DNA of 64,000 nucleotides from Rhodamnia argentea (lineage: Eukaryota; Streptophyta; Magnoliopsida; Myrtales; Myrtaceae), in assembly GCF_020921035.1 (NCBI RefSeq), contig NC_063150.1:7998001-8062000 (forward strand), in the 5' to 3' direction. Positions within the stretch are counted from its first letter, which is position 1; each line of letters begins with the position of its first letter. A program made the position numbers and the translations under genes. Shown piece by piece: positions 35,187 to 44,290 of the stretch. The notes below the pieces were generated by a model, which was not told the origin of the DNA, ran no database searches, and worked only from the letters and a program-made list of their open reading frames with translations.

Positions 35187-36555
35187 ACAAATGACCGTCT
35201 CCGTCCGTCGTGAAGTTGAAATTGGCACAGGCGGTCCCCTGCAACAGCACCGACGAACTAAACCCCAGCCTCATCGACTTGAGGTCGAACCGCAACAGGT
35301 TGTCCTCCATCCGGTGCCCTCCAATCGCAATCGCGGCCCGCGCCTCGGCCCCGCCGTCCACGAGTCCCAGGCACCACACATCCGTCTCCTTCCTCTTGAT
35401 CCTCACCATTGAATTCGCCCCCAGCACGCTCCGTAACACATCCTCGCTCTGCATCACCGGGTCGATCGCCGGCACGGCCGGGCCTGCGCGGGTGCCGGCC
35501 ACATATGTGGCAGAGTAACACAAGCTGAACGGCTTCACCGGCTGTGTCCCGGTGAGGTTGAATGCGGTGGAGGCCTCCTGTTCGAACGCCTCGGCGACGC
35601 CCCTGTAGATGGAGGTCCGGAGTGCGGTGTACGGCGGGACGGTGCCGATCAATGTCCCGCCGTAACCGCTCTCCGGGTCAATCGCCAGCAGAGTGGCGTT
35701 CGGCGGTACGGCCTTCCCGTTGACCACGACAGCTGTCACGCCGACGTAGTACTCGGCCGCCGGGCGCCGCGCGTATGTGATCACGGTGTCTCCCGGTGGG
35801 TTCGGGAGGATCGGCGTATAAGTGAGGCCCTTGGAGAGGTCTATCCCGGGGATGAAGTTGTACGGCCCGGCCGTGCCCACGAAGGTCACGCCGGAGGCTG
35901 TTCGCGAACCAGACAGGCACAACGCAAAGCACCGCGGCGGGGACGGGGCCTCGGTGACCTGCACGGGAAGGGAGACATTGGAGAACCCGAGTGCGGCGAG
36001 GCCGGAGGTCCCCTTTGGGAATTGGGCGAGCAGGTCGGGCTTGGCGCGGGAGAAGGGGAAGTCGGGAATGACGTCCACGCGCCCGAGGCTCGACCCGTCG
36101 GTGGAAGGGAGGCCGAGGGCGTCGAGAAGGGCGTTCTCAAGGCCCACCTTCCCGGTGAGGGGGTTCTCGGGGAAGTACTCGCAGGTGTCGTTGGAGCAGG
36201 TGGGGCCCGGTGGGCGGTCGTAGCGGTAGCCGCAGGCGAGGGAGTCGAGGGGGATGCAGACGGAGAAGTTGCAAGGGATGTGGCGGTAGGTGGCGGAGGA
36301 GTAGCCGCCGGAGTAGCGATCGACCCGGGAGAAGCGGCCGCCGAGGTGGAGGAGGAGGTCGAGGCGTTGGGGAGGGGTCCTCGGGTAAATGGAGAGGGTG
36401 TACCGGAGGGTTGTGTGGTCCTTTTGGATTGGCGAGAGTAAGAGCAAGGACCGCAGCGCCGGCGGAGGCGGCGCCACGGTGAAGAGCGAGAGTGTTGGAG
36501 GAGGAGCGAGAGAGATGATGGGGAGGAGGAAGAGGGCGAGGACGTGGAGTGGCAT
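35131..36555 (-). CDS. Aspartic-protease-like (xylanase inhibitor/EDGP type), 474 aa, 3' end rewritten by the MULE
   Basis: Intronless, as usual for this family. The start at 36555 is chosen because it gives a hydrophobic secretion signal (M-P-L-H-V-L-A-L-F-L-L-P); an upstream in-frame ATG at 36681 would add 42 residues lacking signal character. The fold has paired Cys motifs (C-N-F-S-V-C, C-S-N-D-T-C-E-Y-F-P) and the family segments P-Y-T-A-L-R-T-S-I-Y and C-A-N-F-N-F-T. The first catalytic Asp is replaced (L-L-L-H-L-G-G) and the second site is also changed (T-V-P-P-Y), so it is predicted to be a non-proteolytic, secreted inhibitor-like protein. Residues 1-456 are native. The last 18 (W-A-F-F-Q-T-R ... 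Q-I-G-G) come from the MULE end because the insertion split the original TGA. Confidence 0.85.
   Translation of the reverse strand: MPLHVLALFLLPIISLAPPPTLSLFTVAPPPPALRSLLLLSPIQKDHTTLRYTLSIYPRTPPQRLDLLLHLGGRFSRVDRYSGGYSSATYRHIPCNFSVCIPLDSLACGYRYDRPPGPTCSNDTCEYFPENPLTGKVGLENALLDALGLPSTDGSSLGRVDVIPDFPFSRAKPDLLAQFPKGTSGLAALGFSNVSLPVQVTEAPSPPRCFALCLSGSRTASGVTFVGTAGPYNFIPGIDLSKGLTYTPILPNPPGDTVITYARRPAAEYYVGVTAVVVNGKAVPPNATLLAIDPESGYGGTLIGTVPPYTALRTSIYRGVAEAFEQEASTAFNLTGTQPVKPFSLCYSATYVAGTRAGPAVPAIDPVMQSEDVLRSVLGANSMVRIKRKETDVWCLGLVDGGAEARAAIAIGGHRMEDNLLRFDLKSMRLGFSSSVLLQGTACANFNFTTDGDGHLWAFFQTRCKKQNNYQIGG
35187..35195. repeat. Right 9-bp target-site duplication of the MULE
   Basis: ACAAATGAC, an exact copy of 22534-22542. 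Read on the minus strand it contains the last codons of the original gene (CAT TTG) and the T of its stop codon. Confidence 0.93.
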
Positions 36556-37470
36556 TGTGCTCGTGGGGTTGGGAGTGGGGTTCGATGGGGTGAGTTTTTG
36601 TCTGTGAGAGGAAAAGCGTTCCATTGAAAGAGCATGATGCCATGCGCGAAATGCCGAAGTCCACTTCATTGTGCGCCGCACTGACCCACCGGATCGGCAA
36701 CATGATCGGGATCTTTATCTCTGGCTTTGGACTTTCGGATCGAATCGCCTAGTTGTGGCATGAATTCTTTGACCAAGCACGAGGGCACAACCATAAAAGT
36801 CACTCACTTGAATCGCCGGTCCGATGTGTACCCGGGGGCGATAATGCATTCGATGTTCATGCTCGACCGCTCGACGTGCTGTATCCATGAAGAATCGAGT
36901 CCATGCGCATGTCAAAGAGATAGATTGTGTAAATAGAAGGACGATCGCACCCATTGAGTTGGGGAGAAGACTGCCCTGTTTTATTTTGAGCCGTGTTTCC
37001 TCGATTCTTGGTCGGAGGAAATTTTATACACCGGCCACATTATGTTTGTTTAGTTAATTTGTATGTAGGTGATATAGAGCTAATTAGATACACGAATAGA
37101 GGGAAATATAACCTTTCAATTTTTCAATTGTAACCCTACCTGTAAGTTGTAATGGAAGTCGTGTGTTTCTTCCTATCTCTAGTTAGAGGGAACAATTTTT
37201 CATTTGGCGGATTACGTATATTCACGTGATCCAAACGTGAAACTTAACTAAACATAAATGTAACTATATCGATTTTTATGGCTGACCTATCATCCCAACC
37301 GTTTTCTCCAATCAAGGATGGGAAAAAAGCCCACCGACAATTGAAGTTCCAATTCAAGATTTTCTTTTAAATTTTAGTATTTTTACTAGGGTTAATGAAG
37401 TAGTACGTTGTATTTTTCTCCGACCAATATTCTGATTGGTGAGTGATGGATTGTGGACATCAATAAGTGT
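36556..37470. other. Promoter side of the aspartic-protease-like gene
   Basis: No supported coding sequence. The first 200 bases hold the leader/promoter on the minus strand; the rest is AT-rich intergenic sequence. Confidence 0.4.
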
Positions 37471-37474
37471 CAAA

Positions 37475-38015
37475 GCAGTCATAAACCTATTACATTGGTG
37501 CCATTCGGTCCTAAACCTTTTGCGTTTGTGCCAATTCAATTTTAAACCTTTTTTTTTTGTACCAATTCAGTTCTAAATTTCTTGCATTGATATCAATTAA
37601 GTCAATCCGATCAATTTTAGCTTGAAATCCCTAACGTGGACGTCGATTATCCTACGTGGTATGACCGACGTTGATGTGAACATTTCTTAATATTATTTTA
37701 ATATTTTTAAGCATTTTTTGATTTTTTTAAAATATTTTGAAAAATATAATTAATTTTTTTAAAAAAATATTAAAATGGTATAAAAAATGTTCACGTCGGC
37801 GCCAGCCATGTCATGTAAGACAATCGATATCCACGTCAATGATTTCTAATGAAATTGATCGAATTGACTTAATTGGCATTATACAAAATATTTAGGATTG
37901 AAGTGGCACAAATGCAAAAGGTTTATGACTAAATTGACACTAATGCAAAATATTTAGAACTGAATTGTTACCAAAAAAAGGTTTAAGACTGAATTGACAC
38001 TAATGCAATACGTTA
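37475..38015. repeat. Fold-back repeat copy, both arms present
   Basis: The left arm reads cctattacattggtgccattcg ... cctaaaccttttgcgtttgtg ... ccgatcaattttagc ... acgtggacgtcg. The right arm is its inverse, ending gactgaattgacactaatgcaatacg. The centre is AT-rich (attaatattttaa) instead of the GC-rich core seen at 21.7 and 58.3 kb. Confidence 0.8.
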
Positions 38016-38034
38016 CAAATACCACAGAAAACCC

Positions 38035-38525
38035 TAAACCTAACAAATTTACTCCAGACTATTTTTTTGACCTAAAAAAACTCTAAACTTGTACACTTGT
38101 AACAAATTTACCATAACTAATACACGTGTGATAAATTTACCCTCCATTAATTTTTGTTAATATAACCATCAAATTGCTAGGTTATATGACACATGATAGT
38201 TGATATGAGTACTAATTTAGGATTTTTACCCTTTGTTTGTCATATGTGTATCAATTTGGGATTGTTCGTGGTACTAACCCAATTTAACGGGAGGTAACTT
38301 TCTTACATGTGTACCAGTTTGGAGTTTTCATTGTCAAAAATATTAGTTTATGGTAAATTTATCACAAATGTATCGAATTAGGGTTTTTCCCGATAAAAAA
38401 AATAGTTTATGGTAAATTTGTCACAAATATACTAGTTTGGGATTTTTTTATGATAAAAAAATCATTTGGAGTATATTTATCATATGCGTATTAGTTTGGA
38501 ATTTTTTGCGATATTCTTAAGCCTA
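38035..38525. repeat. Second fold-back family, about 0.5 kb
   Basis: Arms are built of 'accctaaac... caaatttactcc(a)gactattttttt... ctctaaacttgtacacttg' and their inverse 'agtttatggtaaatttgtcacaaa... agtttgggattttttt'. A partial copy is at about 41916-42005. The centre contains the inverted words ccattaatttttgttaa/taacgggag. Non-coding. Confidence 0.7.
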
Positions 38526-38846
38526 GGTAAAATTAACTAATTATAAATGTACGGGATATTCATGGCTATAACCAACAATTAAAATGGTGATCGGCGGTTC
38601 TCTGATCAAAATTCGAGGAAAACATCATCCATTGCGAAATCAATTGAGTAAAAATTTGAATGATATCAATGATTGTACTCTATTAATCAAAAGGGTGAAG
38701 GGATGGCCATAATTAACCCTGACAGCAGTTCCGTCGTCCGAGACATGCATTGTTTATTTATCTATCTCAAACCGGCCATGTACATGGGACATTTATTGAG
38801 ACTACTACTACTGAAATTGTATTGGAACATTATAATAAATTAGGTT

Positions 38847-41800
38847 TGTCGCGACCTAAAAATTAGTTTTTTTCAGGTTAACGGATTATTAGGTTAATTA
38901 GATTAACTAACCTAATTCGGACTCTCCCAAGTCCTACCGAATCGCAACTTAAGTTCAATTACACGTCAAGATTTTAAATTGGAGCCGCCACTAATCTTTT
39001 ATGGTAGGTAGATTAGAAACCTAAATAAAGTATTCGGGGAGAAAATATTTTATTTCATACGAACCGGAGATTAAATGGATTCGGGGACTTGGTTACATTA
39101 ACTTTACAATTAATGCCCTTTCGGTACCCGATTTTCATGAAAAAACCTTAGTTTGATGATTTGAATTAAATTTTTTTTTTTGGGTTTTCTTTTATTAAAT
39201 GCAATGCTAATGCAATCTACCTATATGACATGTGAGATGAAATAACATGGCAAAAATACGTGACATGGCATAATGACGTGGCAAATATGCATGACAAGGA
39301 AAATATAATAATGCAAACTAAACTATAATGCTATGCAACGTGAATGGTATTTTTTGGTATATTTTTGTGTATTTTCGGATTCATGAAAAAATAAAGGTAA
39401 AAACTACCCTAACGTGAAGTAACATCTAATTTAACTTAAGAAATTGATTTCTCAAAGTCCTAATTTTATTAGACATTATTTTCATGCAAGAAGTGAAGAG
39501 AAATGTGATTTAGCTTAAGAAAACGTGACATCTTTTTTGGGATTTTTTAGGAAATTATTTAAACCATGAAAACAGTGAATTTGAACAAAAATAAACAATA
39601 TTGCCCATAAAACACCTTTAAATCCGAAATTCCGATTTTTATTCACAACATCCCCCGATATTAGGGTTAGCGAGTGAATATAGTATAGAATTACCGTCGT
39701 CCATATATACATAGGGCAAACCTTGAAATTCTATTTAGGAATTAGCGATCCGCTCCTCGAGATCGAGGATTTGATATCTAATTCACACGTACGGGCACGA
39801 TCGTACTTCGAGATCAAAGTCATATGTTGCCTTTAATGTACGTTTTCCGAGGGACAAAGCACAATTGGGGAGCATGTGTTATGGGCAAGTTTGTTTAAAG
39901 ATGTGCAAACTTTATAACAGTAAAAAAAAACAAACAACACGAAAAAAATAAAGTAAAAATAAGTCCATTGAGCTTGAATTTTTGAAAATTCAAAGAGGGG
40001 TGGCCGAAATTGTGAAGTGAGAGCCCACCTTTCCTCATCGAAAATTCATTCAATTTTAATTTTAGAAAATTATCTTTGAGGATCGGAAAAATTAATTTTC
40101 AGATAATTCTCAAAAAAATTGGGCAAATATTCAATGAGCTCAAACTTTATCTCTAACAATCAAGTGTCATAACAAAAAAAAAATCACAAGATGAAACTTG
40201 TTCGACCAATAGATAAATATCCGCAATAAATCACATGTTAGAGATAATTCTTAAGATCGGAGAGCACATCCGTAGCACATGAGATAATCTCAAACAACTA
40301 CGAGATAATATAATCCAAACGAACGTGATGGCTCAAGGCAAGAATTATCTCTATTACACATAACAAATCTGATCATGAGGATATATGCACGCCAAGAATC
40401 TGTTTTACCAAAGTTTTGTCTCTTTTTTTTGTGTTGGGCCGATTGAATAGCTTATTATTTGGAGGAAAGACATATTTTCAAGTTCAATCTATTACCCATA
40501 GAATTCAATTCATGGATCAATTCGTCTAAAGAAAACAAACAGGTTCTTGTATAAAAAAAAAATCAATTTCCGGTTCAAGCAAGAATTCAATAAAAAGGTT
40601 TAATTTTTCCTTTGCTTTAATTGCAAATCACACGTGTTCAAAGGGATCCAAGAATGACAATGCAAATTTCCAAGCAAATATGCATAGATTAGCAATTAAA
40701 AGTCCAGAAAAATTACCTCTTTAGCAAATTTTCAGCAAACTTTCAAACTAGGATCCATGCCCAAAGACTTGTGCTTTTGAGTCCGATTCACCACCAATAT
40801 ATTTCAAACAATCAGATCTGGACAGCAGCGAAGAGATTGAGCGGCAACCGTGGTCTGGCGTTTTTTATCAAACAGAAATTTCTGGTTTCACCGGAACCGA
40901 ATGGCAATGGTTGGAGACTTCGGGGATAAGCGGCCAATACGCAGAAGGGCTGTTGGTCGGCGAGGATCGTGGTTGTTTCACAACGGAAGAGAGGTCGGTA
41001 GCGATGCGTTGGCGAAAAGAGGAGAGATCGAAGAGCCCAAATCTAGCTCGAATCGAAGAGGATTGTCTCGATCGGTGGGGGAGACAATCAAACTCTTAGA
41101 TTTTCTCACGTTATGCTAGCTCTACGTGTGCTAAAAAATAATAAGAATCCCCCCCTTAAACCCTTGTACGAACATTATCTTATATAGGTCGGCTCACTGA
41201 CTTCCTCTCGAAGGCTTCGAATATTTTCTTTCCTTTCTTCCATGATCGTGCAAATATTCCAACCTATCTCTTCATTCTCTTGGTTTCCTGTTTTGCCTCC
41301 TCTAGCCATTAAGTCACGTGTATAGGCCTCCGTTTTTCTGCATGAATTGCTGAAAATATAGTCAATTGCTTGCCCTCACCAAAAATTCAGCGAAGATATA
41401 AATCTTTTGTCGCTTTACACGCCAATAACCCAATATTTATTCAGCCCATATTTCCTTTTGTCTCATCAAAGAATATATTTGTCTCACCTTTCCTTTTCTT
41501 GGCCGAATATATGTTATTTGTATATGATTCAATGAAGATTTGCAATATAACCTTTGGCCATGAGAGAAAAGCAACTGGTTAGGCCACATTTCCAATTCAT
41601 GTGGGCTACATCCACTTAATTAAATTAAGAACATATAATCAAATTCAATCGATCGCCGCCGATCCAATAAAGTGAGGATTAATGCAAATGATCCCTATTG
41701 CTAGTGAAAATCTCATGATGGATTCGGCCCATTGCCTATCAAATCAAGTCAATCTCGCACCGCCGATGCAGATAAATGCTAATGCAAATGCGTGAACATA

Positions 41801-41910
41801 AAATTGAGAAACATTAAATATGTTATGCATGAAAATTATTTTTGGCGAGAACTAAAGTTAATTCTCGAAATATGATTGATTTAAGGAAAACGAAAATTTA
41901 GGTGTCAACA
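38847..41910. mobile_element. Solo LTR of a large LTR retrotransposon, 3,064 bp
   Basis: The segment starts TGTCGCGACCTAAAAATTA and ends TTTAGGTGTCAACA, that is TG...CA with a short TGT/ACA inverted repeat. It is flanked on both sides by AGGTT (38842-38846 and 41911-41915), a 5-bp duplication typical of LTR elements. No second LTR, primer-binding site or gag-pol frame is in the window, so unequal recombination to a solo LTR is inferred. A TATATA near 41191-41196 could be its promoter. The small open frames at 40850-41119 have no recognised features. Confidence 0.8.
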
Positions 41911-41915
41911 AGGTT

Positions 41916-42005
41916 GATATCATGAAAAATCCTAAACTGATACACTTTGAATAAATATGCCCCAAACTATTTTTTTACCGTAAAATAGTTTGGGGTATAT
42001 TTGTC
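41916..42005. repeat. Partial copy of the second fold-back family
   Basis: The text 'aaaaatcctaaactgatacactttg... ccccaaactattttttta' followed at once by 'aaatagtttggggtatatttgtc' forms an internal inverted repeat. It adjoins the broken 3' end of the aspartic-protease-like relic. Confidence 0.7.
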
Positions 42006-42955
42006 ATGGATATCATTGGCCTTGGTGCACTTGAGTTGAGGCACAAATCGAAAGGCTTCACCTTCTTCGAACGTGATATCCGTCGTGTCGACGATGCAAA
42101 GAGCCTGAGGATGGGCCATATCACGTGGCTCCAGCGCATTGTGTACGGAACCACCGTGCTTAGCTTGATCCCACCGTGGCCAAGAGGGTCGAACTCTAGC
42201 ACGCGCCGCAAGAACGAAGCCGGCTCACCGTTGATGCAGATGGATCGGACGTCAATGCAGTAGTCGAGATTGTTCTTGGTCACGGGGTTCTTTAGCAATG
42301 AAGTGAAGGAGAGGAACTGTGTTACATCTCTACCCGGCGGCGGAAGCAAGTAAAGCGTCTCGTCTCAGAAAAAGCTTGCTCCCGGGGATGAAGAACTGCT
42401 CGGCAAGCAAATTGCGAACCGCTTGCTGACCGTGGTGGCTCCTATAGCCTTCTTGAATCGTGAGGGAAGAGAGAACGAACTGCACGAGAGGCTTGCCATT
42501 CCTGAAGATCCAGACGGGAAAGAACGAAACAACGATTCTGGAGCGCATGCGAGAAGGACGCCATTCGCGAAAATATTTGCTTTCCGGACACGGCCATCCG
42601 CCGAAGGAATCACCACGTCGTGGGCTGACAGATTCGATAACACACATGACTTGGGTTCGATGCTGTCACCGTACATGCGCATTATCGATCACCGGAGCTC
42701 GAGTTACTCTTACCATCGATTTGGAGCCTACTCGGATGAGCACAAGACTCGGGGATGAGGCCGGTGGCGTATTGCGGCGACGCATTGACGGGAGGCACGG
42801 GGAAGGAGAGGATCTTGCGGGTTGCAGTGACGTCATGAAAACGGGGACAAGAGGTCGACGACGAAGCCGCCGTCGTTCGGGCCGAGGGTGATGGAGTAGA
42901 GAGAAGTGGACGGGTCAAATGGGTGACGTTGGTGCCCGGTTGAGTTTGAGGATGA
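42006..42955 (-). pseudogene. Decayed aspartic-protease-like (xylanase inhibitor/EDGP) copy
   Basis: Minus-strand fragments in shifting frames match the same family as the gene at 35.1-36.6 kb: near the 5' end D-P-S-T-S-L-Y-S-I-T-L-G and G-G-F-V-V-D-L, then A-H-D-V-V-I-P-S-A-D-G-R, then R-F-A-I-C-L-P-S-S, then D-Y-C-I-D-V-R-S-I-C-I-N-G and T-V-V-P-Y-T. Stops and frameshifts occur at several points (for example a stop near 42690). The signal peptide and the C-terminal Cys-rich end are not found. Same strand and family suggest an old local duplicate. Confidence 0.8.
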
Positions 42956-43724
42956 GCTAATTCACTAGGGTTTTGAGCGGTACCAATGGAGCGTTGACTT
43001 TAAACAAGTGTGAAGTTAAATTTCCACCTCGGGGTAGCCGGATTCATGCGAGTTTAGTCTAGCACGGACAAGATCTATAAATTTAAACGATTGTAATCTA
43101 CAAAAAATAAAAAATAAAAAAAATCCCACGTTGTGTGTCGTTTATATGAGCAGTTTATTTGCCCTTATTAAATTGTAATAGATGCGGGACATGGAGAATT
43201 TATGTTACGCCAACTTGTATGGCCAATATTAACCCTTAGCTAGTAATAGTGCTTAGGGATACTAACATTTGGATAACCATGGGGATCCTTCAATAATATT
43301 ATTACTCATTAAGTATCCAAAGTGATGTGACTTAATATTTTTGAGTGTTAGAGATATGACCCAACTTGCAGTTTGTCGTACCATTTAACATATCAATTTG
43401 ATAGACCAATCCCGGTATACGTAACATTGCCCCAAGAACTGTCTCGGATCTTTTTATTAAGTGAATTGACCATACAGCCAGAGGTACTTCATTGACTAGG
43501 AATAGTGTTCAGTCTATAAATTCACCCGAAATCTCCCCCCTCGTAAGTGGGAAGCATGGGTGGAATCTTGATAAACCACATACAATCATCTTTAACCAAG
43601 TTCTCATGATAAAAGCATGATTCCAATACTCGTGGTTCCAAATCGGGAGAGTTGTCCCAAAAAAAAAAAAAAAAAGCTAAACATATTGTGCGGTGGAAAA
43701 TTCGGTTCCAAACTTTTTGAACGT
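42956..43724. other. Intergenic stretch, nothing recognised
   Basis: AT-rich sequence without coding or repeat structure that I can support, apart from an A run near 43658-43675. Confidence 0.4.
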
Positions 43725-43965
43725 GTTAATTTAGTTACAAATCTTTTGACAATTCGTCAATTCAGTCCTAAACATTTTGATTGTGCCAATTTTGTCCTTA
43801 ACATTTCGAATATTTGTTGATTTAGTCCTAAACATTTTAATGAATTACCAATGTAGTTATTATGGCTAATTTTGACCGGAAATTACCGACGTGGCGGTTT
43901 AGTCGGTCTTAACCGTCTTACATGGCTTAACCGCGCACTAACGTGAACATTTTTTTTTTTTTAAG
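43725..43965. repeat. Half copy of the first fold-back family
   Basis: Four tandem versions of 'aattcagtcctaaacattttgattgtgcc' lead into 'ggctaattttgaccggaaattaccgacgtggcgg' and 'gtgaacattttt'. Only one arm is present. Confidence 0.75.
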
Positions 43966-44124
43966 TTTCCTAAGCTTGTATTTGAATTTTTTTATTTTCT
44001 TTCCCTTTCCTTTTTTTTTTTTCCACCTTAAGAGTCACCCTCGGGATCAAGAGGCTGATCGTTCGATCGATATCTACACACGGAAGCAATAACATATAAT
44101 TGCATTGACACATGAAGTTCTAAT

Positions 44125-44170
44125 CCAAGCCCAAGCCCAAGCCCAAGCCCAAGACCATGTTCAAGCCCAA
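44125..44170 (+). promoter_or_regulatory. Tandem Site II (TGGGCT) element array upstream of SmD1
   Basis: The 6-bp unit AAGCCC/CAAGCC is repeated four times and occurs again at 44163. Read on the other strand each is a TGGGCTT, the Site II motif bound by TCP factors in promoters of ribosomal, mitochondrial and other proliferation genes. AAACCTTAA close by resembles a telo-box with one base missing. The array ends about 120 bases before the SmD1 start codon. Confidence 0.6.
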
Positions 44171-44290
44171 ACCTTAACTAAGTCTCTGAGACCCGCCTTC
44201 CTCTCGCTCTCTCTCTCCCTCCCGCGGCTAGTGAGTAGAGAAACTAGTGAGTAATCCCTAAGTCATTGTCTTGCTCGCGAACAGGCGACC

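Noticed and set aside
35886-36703. Long open frames on both strands overlapping the aspartic-protease-like gene (up to about 249 codons)
   Set aside because: They are by-products of the GC-rich coding sequence; the translations are low-complexity Ser/Pro/Arg/Gly text without domains, whereas the chosen frame carries the family motifs.
40850-41119. An 89-codon plus-strand frame within the solo LTR
   Set aside because: No recognised motif, overlaps another frame, and lies in an LTR where coding sequence is not expected.
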